Shown here in pieces: positions 1 to 9,305 of a stretch of DNA of 64,000 nt (positions within the stretch are counted from its first letter, which is position 1; each line of letters opens with the position of its first letter). A program made the position numbers and the translations under genes. Source of the DNA: UBA4732 sp963823075. GTDB taxonomy: Bacteria; Planctomycetota; Planctomycetia; Gemmatales; Gemmataceae. The stretch covers positions 496,001-560,000 of the forward strand of contig CAWGKE010000023.1 in NCBI GenBank assembly GCA_963823075.1, in the 5' to 3' direction. The notes beneath the pieces were generated by a model. It saw only the letters and a list, made by a program, of their open reading frames with translations, was not told the origin of the DNA and ran no database searches.

Positions 1-51
1 ACGAACCTCTACGACCGCCACATCAAGCCGCTTTTTGTGGGTGAAGGATGA
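1..51 (+). CDS. C-terminal end of an unidentified protein
   Basis: The window opens inside a reading frame that gives 16 residues (ending LFVGEG) and stops at TGA 49-51. The stop overlaps the ATG of the next gene in an ATGA arrangement, which implies translational coupling and a shared operon. In other bacteria a homologue of the downstream SDR often follows mannonate dehydratase (uxuA). The visible tail is too short to say whether that applies here. Confidence 0.5.
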   Translation, partial: TNLYDRHIKPLFVGEG

Positions 52-856
52 ACGATCTCTTTAATCTGGAAAAGGAAGTCGCCGTCGTCCTTGGCGGCAC
101 GGGTACTCTGGGCGGGGCGATGGCGGAAGCGCTGGCGTCGGCCGGGGCGCGCGTGGCGGTGGCCGGCCGTAATGAAGAGCGCGGGAAAAGCGCGTCCGAG
201 CCATCGAGGCGGCCGGCGGCAAGGCGATGTTCGTCTCCGCCGACGCGATGGACCGCGATTCCTTGGCGCGGGCACGTGACGCCGTCGAGAAGCAGTGGGC
301 CACGGTCAGCGTGCTGGTCAACGGGGCCGGCGGCAACAAGCCGGAGGCGACGATCCAGCCCGGCGGCGATTTCTGCAAGATGCCGCTGTCGGCGTTTCAG
401 GGCGTTTTCGACCTGAACCTCGTCGGCGGCGCCCTGTTGCCGTGTCAGGTCTTCGGCGAAACGATGGTCGCGGCCCGGCGCGGCAGCGTCATCAACATCG
501 CGTCGATGTCGGCCATTTTGCCGCTGTCGCGCGTGGTGTCCTACTCGGCGTCCAAGGCGGCGGTGCTGAACCTGACGCAGTGGCTGGCGGGCGAGTGGGC
601 GACGAAGGGCGTGCGCGTCAACGCCATCAGCCCCGGCTTCTTCCCGGCCGAGCAGAACCGGGCGATGCTGCTCAAACCGGATGGCACATATACGGAGCGC
701 GGCCAGAAGATCATCGGCCACACGCCGATGGGCCGCTTCGGCGAGGCGCACGAGCTAGCCGGGGTGATCGTCTGGCTGGCGTCGCCGCGGGCGTCGGGGT
801 TCGTCACCGGCCAGAACATCGTCGTGGACGGCGGCTTCTCGGCGGTCACGATATAG
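48..856 (+). CDS. SDR-family oxidoreductase, D-mannonate oxidoreductase-like (frameshifted)
   Basis: A classical short-chain dehydrogenase. The N-terminal Rossmann motif GGTGTLGG is followed by NGAGGN, a catalytic Ser in INIASMSA, and Tyr/Lys in YSASK. The second half (ISPGFFPAEQNR, then IIGHTPMGRFGEAHE and VTGQNIVVDGGFSA) resembles the Bacillus YjmF/UxuB-type SDR, which interconverts fructuronate and mannonate. That substrate is inferred. Residues 1-46 lie in one frame and the rest in another. The switch is at about 183-190, in a GGGAAAA run, and one missing base explains it. The downstream frame is fully conserved, so a sequencing or assembly indel is likely, but a pseudogene is possible. 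The start overlaps the upstream stop by four bases. Confidence 0.8.
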
Positions 857-875
857 TTTGCGAGGGATCAAGCTC

Positions 876-1448
876 ATGGGAAGGGCTGCGAGGAGTGACA
901 AACTGGCCGCACTCGCCGCCCAAGCGCGGGAAATCTTGGCTCTTTCGCGCCCGACGACGGCATACGTACTCCGCGTGCTGGATGCCCTGACAGCAAGCGA
1001 TATACAGATACTCGGCCAGTGGGAACTGGACGGCGCGAAGGCTGAGGGCGTCGTCGATCGGTTGACCGAGCAAATGGCGGAGAAGCGTCAAGTGATTCGT
1101 AAGACGCTTAGCCGCTGTCTCCAGTTTGATCTATGGGGCGACTACTCAGCAGACTTCGAGACCGTCCTCCGGATCTATCGAGAAAGCGCAAAGAAAGAAG
1201 TGGACATCGAAAGGGCGCTGGGCTGTGCTGCCGGAACGTATTCGTTCCTGCACTACTGCAGGATCGGACTATGGCGATCAGACAAGAAGGATTTATCCTA
1301 CCTTCTAATCGAGGATGACCACCGGCAAGCGGTTTGTGAAGGATATCTTGTCGCCAAGCGGCGAGCGTTTCCTACGAGCCCTGCCCTGCTGGAAGCCAGC
1401 ATCCACCAGGATTGGAGAAATTGGCAGGCTCTCTGGAGATGGTTTTAG
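876..1448 (+). CDS. Hypothetical protein
   Basis: About 190 residues, soluble, mixed-charge and mainly helical in appearance, with no signal peptide or membrane segment. I do not recognise a family. The ATG at 876 is preferred over the TTG at 858 because GAGGG lies about 9 bases upstream of it. The gene begins 20 bases after the SDR stop. Base composition (AT-richer, with codons such as AGA and ATA) differs from its GC-rich neighbours, which suggests later acquisition. Confidence 0.55.
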   Translation: MGRAARSDKLAALAAQAREILALSRPTTAYVLRVLDALTASDIQILGQWELDGAKAEGVVDRLTEQMAEKRQVIRKTLSRCLQFDLWGDYSADFETVLRIYRESAKKEVDIERALGCAAGTYSFLHYCRIGLWRSDKKDLSYLLIEDDHRQAVCEGYLVAKRRAFPTSPALLEASIHQDWRNWQALWRWF

Positions 1449-1489
1449 ACAACAACAGTCGTTGACCGATTACTCGCGAAGAGAGACTA

Positions 1490-2793
1490 ATGACAGCCAC
1501 GACCCAGGCGCCGCCTGCTGGATCAGCCATCGGCGCCGGTTTCACCGACCACCGGCTCACCGAAGCCCAGGTGCGCGCCATCGTCGCCGAATCGCTCGCC
1601 CCCCTCCGCCTCGCCGGCAAGAAGGTGCTGCTGATCGTCCCCGATTCCACGCGCACCGCACCCGTCGGCCTGCTCTTCCGCACCATTCACGACCTCATCG
1701 GGGCGGACACCGCGGCCCTGGACGTGATGATCGCGCTGGGCACGCACCCGCCGATGAGCGACGACGCCATCCGCCGCCGCCTGGAAATCACCGCCGAGGA
1801 GCGGGCCGGCAAGTACCGCCGCGTCCGCCTGCTGAACCACGCCTGGGACGACCCCGCCGCGCTCGCCGGCATCGGCGTCATCCCCGCAAGGGAGATCGGC
1901 GAACTCTCCGGCGGGCTGTTCGAGATGGACGTGGACATTTCCATCAACCGCGCCGTCTTCGACTACGACCAGCTCGTCATCGTCGGCCCCGTCTTCCCGC
2001 ATGAAGTCGTCGGATTTTCCGGCGGCAACAAGTATCTTTTTCCGGGGATCGGCGGCCCCGAAATCCTCAACTTCTTCCACTGGCTCGCCGCCGTCATCAC
2101 CAACCCGAAAATCATCGGCAACAAGTGGACGCCGGTGCGCCGCGTCGTGGACCGCGCCGCCGCCCTGGTCCCCGTGCCGCGGTTCGCGTTCTGCATGGTC
2201 GTGGCCGACGGCGGCCTGGCCGGCCTGTTTGCGGGGGCGCCGGAAGCGGCGTGGTCGCGGGCGGCCGACCTTTCTGACAAGCTCCATATCGTCTACAAGG
2301 ACCACCCGTTTCATACGGTTTTGTCGTGCGCCCCGCTGATGTACGACGAAATCTGGGTGGGCGGCAAGTGCATGTACAAGCTGGAGCCGGTCGTGGCGGA
2401 CGGCGGCGAACTCATCATCTACGCCCCGCACATCCGTGAGGTTTCGGTCACGCACGGCGCCGTCATCGAGCGCATCGGCTACCACACGCGCGACTATTTC
2501 CTCGGCCAGTGGGAGCGCTTCAAGCACGAACCGTGGGGCATCCTGGCGCATTCCACGCACGTCCGCGGCGTCGGGACGTATGAAAACGGCGTCGAGAAGC
2601 CGCGCGTCCGCGTCACGCTGGCGACGCAGATCCCCGAAAGCGTCTGCCGGGCGATCCACCTCGGCTACCGCGATCCGGCGTCGATCCGCGTCACGGATTA
2701 TATGAACCGCGAGGACGAGGGCGTTCTCTACGTCCCGAAGGCCGGCGAAATGCTCTACCGGCTGAAGAACCCGCCGGAGTGGCGCGCGGATAA
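1490..2793 (+). CDS. LarA-family (lactate racemase-like, DUF2088) protein
   Basis: Member of the nickel-pincer-dependent LarA family, which racemises or epimerises 2-hydroxyacids in the cytoplasm. Visible family marks are PDSTRTAP near residue 52, ALGTHPPM near 83, and HEVVGFSGGNKYLFPGIGG near 170. The Lys in GGNKY corresponds to the residue that anchors the cofactor in LarA. The true substrate cannot be read from sequence. The open frame does not stop where the family ends (around YRLKNPPEWR). It runs on to 3547 across the opposite-strand HD gene. A TAA at 2791-2793 in another frame, seven bases from the convergent HD stop, is the probable real end after a one-base indel, so I end it there. 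The larB/C/E cofactor genes are not in the window. Confidence 0.8.
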
Positions 2794-2797
2794 ATCG

Positions 2798-3376
2798 TCA
2801 TTCGCCGCCGCCCGCCCCGCGTTCCAGGCCCAGCTCGCCGGCGACGCCCTTCATCGCCTCGATCTCAAATTGGATGTGTTCCGCCAGGTCCACGCCGAAT
2901 TCGGCCGCGCCGCGGATCACGTCGTCGCGGTTGACGCCGCGGGCGAATCCCTTCGACTTCATCTTCTTCAGCACGCTGGAGGCGGTCAGGTCCATGATGC
3001 CATTGGGCCGCAGGACCGCCGTCGCCGTAATAAGACCGGCCAGCTCGTCGCAGGCGTACAGGGCTTTCTCGATGGGGCGTATGCGCGGATAGCGATCCGA
3101 CAAGTAGTCGGCGTGGGAGAGGATGGCCGTGATAACCTCCTCCGGGTAGCCGCGTTGTCGCAGAATCTCCGAGCCTTGCAGCGGATGGTCCGGCGGGTCG
3201 GGCCAGCGCTCGTAGTCGAAGTCGTGCAGCAGGCCGACGATGCCCCACGTTTCCTCGTCCGCGCCGAGCTTGCGGGCGTAGGCGCGCAGGGCGGCCTCGA
3301 CCGACAGGCAGTGCCGCACGAGGCTGCGGTCCTTGACGTATTCGTTGAGCAGGGCGAAGGCGTCGGAGCGGTTCAT
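2798..3376 (-). CDS. HD-domain hydrolase
   Basis: About 192 residues with a metal-dependent phosphohydrolase HD pattern. His in VRHCLSVEAA near residue 23 is followed by HD in GLLHDFDYERW about 30 residues later, then SHADYLSDRYP with a further His/Asp. This arrangement matches the small stand-alone HDIG proteins whose substrates are mostly unknown. The start is the ATG of MNRSDAFALL. An upstream in-frame extension to 3478 looks non-coding. It converges on the LarA gene with almost no gap. Confidence 0.75.
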   Translation of the reverse strand: MNRSDAFALLNEYVKDRSLVRHCLSVEAALRAYARKLGADEETWGIVGLLHDFDYERWPDPPDHPLQGSEILRQRGYPEEVITAILSHADYLSDRYPRIRPIEKALYACDELAGLITATAVLRPNGIMDLTASSVLKKMKSKGFARGVNRDDVIRGAAEFGVDLAEHIQFEIEAMKGVAGELGLERGAGGGE

Positions 3377-3543
3377 GGCGGCGTGCTTCCCAGGGGCGTG
3401 CGCGGCGACGAAACCACTGTAGCAGGCGATCGAACTACCGGGAACCTGCATCGTCGCCAAGGCGCGCCGCTCATTCATACGGATCGGCCGGTCGAGGCAG
3501 GCCCCTCGCCAGCTGCGCGGTCGAAAAAAGCGCCGGGGTTTCC

Positions 3544-3571
3544 TTGACCGCCCGAACCCCGCGGTTAGAAT
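3544..3571 (+). promoter_or_regulatory. Sigma-70-like promoter of the aroF leader
   Basis: TTGACC (3544-3549), 16 bases of spacer, then TAGAAT (3566-3571). This is one of the best housekeeping promoter matches in the window. It would start a leader of roughly 260 bases before the DAHP synthase ATG at 3838. Confidence 0.55.
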
Positions 3572-3623
3572 GAGAAGGTTGGGATCGCACGAACGTGGTG
3601 CGACAGGATCAAGCCCCCCGCTT

Positions 3624-3745
3624 GGGCCTGCTGGTTCCGGCCGGGCGGCGGGAAGGCCCCAGCAAAAGGAGGTGATCCGAGTGTGTAATAGTAACCAGGT
3701 GAGGCTGCACTAAACGCAGCCGACGGGCTGCCGTCGGGTGCAGCC
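3624..3745 (+). promoter_or_regulatory. Structured mRNA leader of aroF
   Basis: Two stems are visible before the terminator. GGGCCT (3624-3629) pairs with AGGCCC (3654-3659). GGCTGCAC (3703-3710) pairs perfectly with GTGCAGCC (3738-3745) and encloses a second perfect stem, CCGACGG (3720-3726) with CCGTCGG (3731-3737). The outer arm GGCTGCAC is made of the last codons of a tiny upstream ORF, so a ribosome there would open the stem. With the terminator at 3761-3798 this has the layout of a transcription attenuator. The mechanism is inferred. Confidence 0.55.
3681..3713 (+). CDS. Putative leader peptide upstream of aroF
   Basis: Ten codons from GTG 3681 to TAA 3711, reading (M)CNSNQVRLH. The upstream AAAGGAGGTGATCC (3665-3678) is a 14-base exact complement of the usual 3' end of 16S rRNA, far longer than an ordinary ribosome binding site. 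The core AGGAGG lies 8 bases before the GTG. No Phe, Tyr or Trp codons are present, so simple aromatic-amino-acid attenuation is not indicated. The peptide may act only by placing a ribosome over the following stem. Confidence 0.4.
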   Translation: MCNSNQVRLH

Positions 3746-3760
3746 AATGTCTGCTAGTAG

Positions 3761-3798
3761 GGAACCCCGGCGCGTATCTCGCCGGGGTTCCTCTTTTT
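3761..3798 (+). terminator. Intrinsic terminator in the aroF leader
   Basis: Perfect 12-bp hairpin, GGAACCCCGGCG (3761-3772) with CGCCGGGGTTCC (3780-3791), a 7-base loop, then TCTTTTT. It lies 40 bases before the DAHP synthase start on the same strand, with no other gene to terminate, so it probably serves as an attenuator. Confidence 0.75.
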
Positions 3799-3837
3799 CA
3801 TGGGACCGCTTTCAGGGATCGTCCGGGAGTCGCAGAC

Positions 3838-4851
3838 ATGATCGTCGTCATGAAACCGGGGGCGCCGAAGCGCCAGATCGACGAGGTCGTCGCCCTCATC
3901 GAGCAGCTCGGCTTGCGCAGTCATCTGGTCGAGGGGTCCGAGCTGACGGTGGTGGCCGCCCTCGGCGAGAAGCGCGACGGCGCCAAACAGGCGCTGGAAA
4001 CGATGGAAGGCGTGGATAAAGTGGTCCCGATCCTGGCGCCGTACAAGATGGCCAGCAACGAGATAAAGCGCGAGCCGACCGTGGTGAAGGCCCGCAACCT
4101 GCTGGTGGGCGGCGGCCGGCTCGGCGTCGTCGCGGGGCCGTGTTCGGTCGAGAGCCGGGAACAGATTTTGGAGATCGCTAAAATCGTCAAGGAGGCGGGG
4201 GCGGCCGGCCTGCGCGGCGGGGCGTTCAAGCCGCGCACCAGCCCGTACAGCTTCCAGGGACTGAAGGAGAAGGGGCTTGAGCTGCTGGCCGAGGCGCGGG
4301 ACGCGACCGGCTTGGCCGTGGTGACGGAGGTGATGGCCAAGGAGCACGTCGAGCTGGTGGCGAAGTACGCCGACGTGCTGCAGGTCGGCGCCCGCAACAT
4401 GCAGAACTATCCGTTGCTGGAGGCGGTCGGCGAGGCGAACCTGCCGGTGCTGCTGAAGCGCGGCCCGTCGGCGACTATGGACGAGTTCCTGCTGGCCGCG
4501 GAGTACATCCTCAAGACGGGCAACCAGCAGGTGATTCTGTGCGAGCGCGGCATTCGCACCTTTGAAGATCACACAAGATTCACGCTGCCGCTGGCGACGG
4601 TCCCGTTCCTGCACGAGAAGACGCATTTGCCGGTGATGGTCGATCCGAGCCACGGCACGGGCAAGGCCAGCCTGGTGGCGACGATGGCGCGGGCGGCGGT
4701 CGCGGCCGGCGCGGATGGGCTGATCGTGGAGATCCACCCGCACCCCGAGAAGGCCCTGAGCGACGGCTACCAGGCGCTGACGCCGGCGGCGTTCCGGCAG
4801 ATGATGCGCGACTGCCGCAAGGTGGCGGAGGCGGTGGGGCTGAAGATGTGA
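3838..4851 (+). CDS. aroF: 3-deoxy-7-phosphoheptulonate (DAHP) synthase
   Basis: Catalyses condensation of phosphoenolpyruvate with erythrose 4-phosphate, the first step of the shikimate pathway. At 337 residues it matches class I-beta enzymes such as that of Thermotoga. An N-terminal ferredoxin-like regulatory domain (about residues 1-66) precedes the TIM-barrel with VAGPCSVES, GGAFKPRTSPYSFQG, LLKRGPSAT and MVDPSHGTGK. The N-terminal domain in this class mediates feedback by aromatic amino acids. The ATG at 3838 follows GGGAGT. It stands alone as a transcription unit behind the leader described at 3544-3798. Confidence 0.95.
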   Translation: MIVVMKPGAPKRQIDEVVALIEQLGLRSHLVEGSELTVVAALGEKRDGAKQALETMEGVDKVVPILAPYKMASNEIKREPTVVKARNLLVGGGRLGVVAGPCSVESREQILEIAKIVKEAGAAGLRGGAFKPRTSPYSFQGLKEKGLELLAEARDATGLAVVTEVMAKEHVELVAKYADVLQVGARNMQNYPLLEAVGEANLPVLLKRGPSATMDEFLLAAEYILKTGNQQVILCERGIRTFEDHTRFTLPLATVPFLHEKTHLPVMVDPSHGTGKASLVATMARAAVAAGADGLIVEIHPHPEKALSDGYQALTPAAFRQMMRDCRKVAEAVGLKM

Positions 4852-4922
4852 ACCGTACGTGTCCATTCCAGCGGCGCGCGTTATTGGACGGCGGACTCGC
4901 GCTCGATGGCCGCACGCTCGGT

Positions 4923-7900
4923 CTAACCGTGCGGCGCCGCCAGAGCTTCGTCGATCAGCGTGCGAACCCGATCCAGGTTCCACACCGCCAGCCCTCCGTC
5001 GGAGAGTCCGACCGCCAGCCGGCGGCCGTCCGGTGAGAAGGCGAGCGACCAGACGGGGCCGCGCTCCTCGCGGAAGGTCCAGGCGATCTCTCCCTGCTCG
5101 AGATCGATGAGGGCGACGCGTTCGGCCGTCCGCTCGGCGGCGGCCCAGCGGCCGTCGGCGCTGACGGCGATGTGGAAACTCCGGAAAGTCCCCGGTTCGC
5201 CGATCGTCTTCACGTGCCTGTTGCCGGACACGTCCCACACCTCGAGCGCGCCATCGGCCGCGACAAAAACCAGCTCGTTGGCGGAGCGAAAGGCCAGGGC
5301 GTGGTACCCATGAAGGAGGCCTGGGCCCGAATAAGGCACTGAGCGCCCCGTCTGAACCTCCAGGATCCGGATTCGCGTGACCGAATCGACGAAAGCGGCG
5401 TAGCGCCCGTCACGACTGAGAGCACAACAGAGGCATGCGGGGGACGACACACTTTGGATCGTTTTGAGGAACGGATCGGTTGCCGGAGTCGCCAGGGCGC
5501 CATCGCCGTGGCGCAGCTCCAGGATCTCCAGGCGGTCGCCCGCAGCAACGGCCAGGCGCCGCCCGTCGGAGTCGAACGCCATGAACCCGACCCCCAGGGG
5601 CACGCTCCCCGGCAGTTCTTTCCAGTCGCCGGTTCGCACCAGCCAGAGCCGATTTCCGCTCATCGAGCCGATCGCCAGCAGGCTGCCATCCGGGCTGAAG
5701 GCGCAGCTCTGAGTGTCGATGACGTCCGTCGCGATGGTATGCCGGAGCAAACCGGTTTCGGGGTCCCAGATCCGGACGGTTCCGTCTTTGCTCGTCGATG
5801 CGAGCAAGCGACCGTCGGGGGCGAAGGCGATGCCGGGAACGCCGCCCGCGTGGCCGCTCAGCTCAAGACGCTCTCCGGTCCCGGCTCGGTCCCAGATCCC
5901 GGCGCCCCCCCCGTAATTGGCCACGTAGACCCAGCGGCCATCGGCGCTAATGCTCGCCCGATAGTCGGTTCCGCTCGGCAGCGTCAGCACTGCAAGCTCG
6001 CGGCGCGTCGTCGTGCTCCAGATCTTAACGCCGCCGGCGAGACTCGCGACGGCGAGGAGACGCCCCTCGAGCGCGAACCCGAACGATCTCACGCTATCCA
6101 TGGTTCCGATCATCTCCGGTAGACCATGGGCGGTGGAGTACACAACGAAACCGCCGTCTCCACCACAGGCCAGGAGCGCGCCGTCGTCGCTGAAGCGGAG
6201 GTCTCCAAAACCTGCGAAGGGCCAGGCTTGGCGAGCCTTGAGGGCGCCGGTCGCCGCGTCGAAAAGCACGACCTCTTGCGTTGGCGTACCACGCCCGGTG
6301 AGCTGCAAGCCGGCGGCCAGCAACCGGCCGTCGGGACTGAGAGCGACGCCCTCGGTAACCACCCGGATTCCGTCCGGTTCGGATTGACCGGCCAGGGGGT
6401 CGATCTCCGTCGTCGCGCCGCTGTCGAGATCGCGGAGCGACCAGGGCCGCGCGGACGTCTGCACCGTGATGGTCCGGCCGTCGGCGGTCAGGTGCGGAAA
6501 GGGCGATCCCGGCTCCAGCGTTCGTTCCAGCGTCCAGGAGTCGTTGTCGGGACCCCGGCGGTAAACCCGATTTCCGTCCGAGGATTGAATCGCCAGCCTC
6601 CGGCCGTCGGGAGCGAAGCTTAGATTCTGGATCTCTCCGTCGGACACGCTGAGGCTGGCAACCTCGCGCCCCTCGGCCGGGTCGATGAAGCGGAGTTTGC
6701 CGTCGGCCTGGCTGATCACGAGCCGATGGGTCAGCGGGTCGAACCACGCGTTGCCATACGGATGGGGGAGCAACGAGCGTGGCAGCATCCGGGGACTGTT
6801 GCCGACGAAGTCGCCGAGGGCCTCGGCCGCCTCGCGGCGCAGGGCGCTGGGGTCGCGCTCGGGCGTTTCCAGCCGGCTTGCTTCGCGGAGCAGCTCGAAG
6901 ACCCGCTCGCGATAGCCCACTTGCCTGGCCGTGCGCGTGGCCCGCGCCTCGCCCACCAGCGAGTGGTAGAGGGCGCCTTGCGCCTTTTCGCGTTCCGCGG
7001 CTTCGGCGGCGCGGGCGTTCCGCTCGCTCTGGGCGGTTCGGTTAAAGTAGTCGGCGGCCAGCAGCGATGCAACCGTGACCAGGACCAGAACCGCCGTCAG
7101 CACACCCCCGAGCACTGCAATGCCGGGATGATGCCGTGCCCAGCGCACGTAGCGCTCCAGCTGCGTTTGCCGCCGCGCCTTGATCGGCTCATCATCCAGG
7201 AAGCGCTTGAGATCGGCCTCCAGCTCGGCCGCGGTGGGATAGCGGCGGGCCCGGTCGCGTTCGATCGCCTTGTGGACGATCGTCACCAGGTCACGCGGCG
7301 CCTCCCGGTTCAGCCGGTCCAGCCGCGCCGGCTCGGCCGTCGTCACCTGCTTGATCAGCCGGTTCCGCTCCTTCTCGTCGAACGCCGGGCGGAAGGCCAA
7401 TAGTTCATAGAGCGTCAGCCCCAGCGAGTAGACGTCGCTGCGGGCGTCGGTCTTGCCGTCGAACGCCTCGGGCGGCATGTAGCGCAGGGTGCCCAGGACG
7501 TCGCCGGTGTGGGTCAGGTTTTCCTGGTCGTCCGCCTTGGCCAGGCCGAAGTCCGTCACCCAGACCGTGCCGGTGGTGTCCAGGAGCAGGTTGGACGGCT
7601 TGATGTCGCGGTGCTGGATCCCCTGGCGATGGGCATACTCCAGGGCGTCTGCTGCCTGGACGCCGATCTTGGCCACGCTTTGCCAGTAGGTCAGTTGCTT
7701 CTTGCCCGACTGCCGTCCGGTCCCCGGCAGCACCGCGGAGGAGGACGACAGGGAAAAAGTCTCGGACAGCCGCCCGGCGACCGGAGTCTCATTCGGCGAG
7801 CGGGGGGCGTCAGCCCCCGGAGACGAGGCAACCGCAGCCGGGACATGCGCGGCGGTCGCATCGCTCGGGGCCGCGAGCGCATCGTCCGGCTGCTCCGCCG

Positions 7901-8557
7901 CCGGCGCATAGCGGCCGGTCACGAGCGACCGTGCGACGGCGGCGGCGGAGACGTCCTTGCGGGAGACGCGCAGCTCGCCCCCCGTCAGCTCTGGGCGCTG
8001 CCGCTCCCCGGCTTGCCGGGTTGGAGCCGTTGCAACTCCTCCAGCACCTCGTCGAGGCCCAGCCCCGGGATGAACTGCATGACGTAGTAGGGCAGCCCCT
8101 CGTGTTCGCCGACGCCGAAAACCGGCACGATGTTGGTGTGGTGCAGCCTGGCCGCCGCCCTGGCCTCGCGCTGGAACCGCCGCTTGGTCTGGGCGTTCGT
8201 CAGCAGCTGCTTCGGCAACACCTTGAGGGCGACGTGCCGGCCCAGCGAGACCTGCTCGGCCTCGTAAACGACCCCCATGCCGCCGTGGCCGATTTCCCGG
8301 ATGATGCGGAAGTCGCCCAGGCGCTCCAGGGCAGGCAGCGCATCCGAGGCCGCTTGCTTGACGGGGGCTTGACGGTCGTCCTTGACCTGCTCCATCTCCA
8401 CCAGGGTCGGGAAGAACTCGCGGATGTCGTCGGCCAGCTCGGGATGGCGGTCGATGTACTCCCGCAGCGACGGCCGCTCGCCCTTTCGATAGCGCGCGGC
8501 GAACTCCTCCGCCAGTTGGTTGAGCAGGACGAAGCGCTCGGAGCTGTCGTCGGCCAT
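4923..8557 (-). CDS. Serine/threonine protein kinase with WD40 repeats (frameshifted)
   Basis: Membrane-anchored signalling kinase of planctomycete type. An N-terminal helical segment (RPSLREYIDRHPELADDI) leads into the kinase domain: GHGGMGVVYEAE (nucleotide loop), VALKVLP (catalytic Lys), HRDIKPSNLLL, DFGLAK, and MPPEAF in place of APE. One hydrophobic segment (GIAVLGGVLTAVLVLVTVAS) follows, and then some 600 residues of WD40 propeller repeats with FSPDGRLLA-type strands. The first 190 residues end at a stop at about 7985 and the rest resumes in another frame. A one-base indel beside a GGGGGG run at about 7975-7985 joins them cleanly. The start codon lies one base after the stop of the ECF sigma gene, so the two are co-transcribed. 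Confidence 0.88.
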
Positions 8558-8558
8558 G

Positions 8559-9197
8559 TCAGACCTCCTCCTGTCCGCCGGGCATGGCGGCCAGGATCTC
8601 CTTGAGGCGTTTGAGGGCGCGGAAGTAGCGTTTGGCGGCGGCCGACTCCTGGATGCCGAGCACCTGCGCCGCCTCGGCCGCGGTCAGCTCCTCGAAGTGC
8701 CGCAGGGACAGCACCTCCCGGTCCATCGGGTCGAGGGTGTTCAGCGCCTCCTGCACGCGCAGGATGCGCTCGGCGCGCACGACCGCCTGGGTGGGCGAGG
8801 TGTGCCGGCCGAGCAGCTGGGCCGCCAGCGCCGCCGAACTGGCCGCCGGCAAGGCCCCGCGGTACAGCGACACCTCACGGCCGGCGTCGCGCATCTGGGC
8901 GCCGAGGTGGCGCCGGTGCAGCCTCAACAGCCGCTCCCCGACCACCAGCCGCAGCCAGAGGAACAGCGGCAGCTTCGGATCGCGCAGGTACTCTTCCAGG
9001 CGCTCGGCCACCTCGACGAAGGCGTCCTGGACCACGTCCGAGGCGTCCAGGCGCGCCTGCAGGCGCGTATCGAGGCGTATCTCCACCATGCTGCGCAGGC
9101 GGTCGCGATGCCGACCGAGCAGGGCGTTGAGGGCCTCGCGATCCCCCGCGCGGGCGCGTTCGATCAGATCCACGGACTCGGCCGAGTTGTTGTCCAT
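8559..9197 (-). CDS. ECF-family RNA polymerase sigma factor
   Basis: About 212 residues with ECF region 2 (LDASDVVQDAFVEVAERLEEY) and region 4 (LDPMDREVLSLRHFEELTA, then AAQVLGIQESAAAKRYFRAL). It resembles the planctomycete-specific ECF group that precedes kinase genes. The start at MDNNSAES has GGGGA 5-9 bases upstream. An alternative ATG lies four codons earlier at 9209. It almost touches the downstream WD40 kinase, which suggests the kinase controls this sigma factor or its output. Confidence 0.88.
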   Translation of the reverse strand: MDNNSAESVDLIERARAGDREALNALLGRHRDRLRSMVEIRLDTRLQARLDASDVVQDAFVEVAERLEEYLRDPKLPLFLWLRLVVGERLLRLHRRHLGAQMRDAGREVSLYRGALPAASSAALAAQLLGRHTSPTQAVVRAERILRVQEALNTLDPMDREVLSLRHFEELTAAEAAQVLGIQESAAAKRYFRALKRLKEILAAMPGGQEEV

Positions 9198-9305
9198 CAG
9201 GGTCCCCATACCCTGTAACCTGCGCGGCCCCGTCGCTGCTGGACAGGAGAGCCGTGGTTTTCCTGCGTTCCGGCCGGGGCGCGGATTTGAGCCGGGCGTC
9301 TCGGG

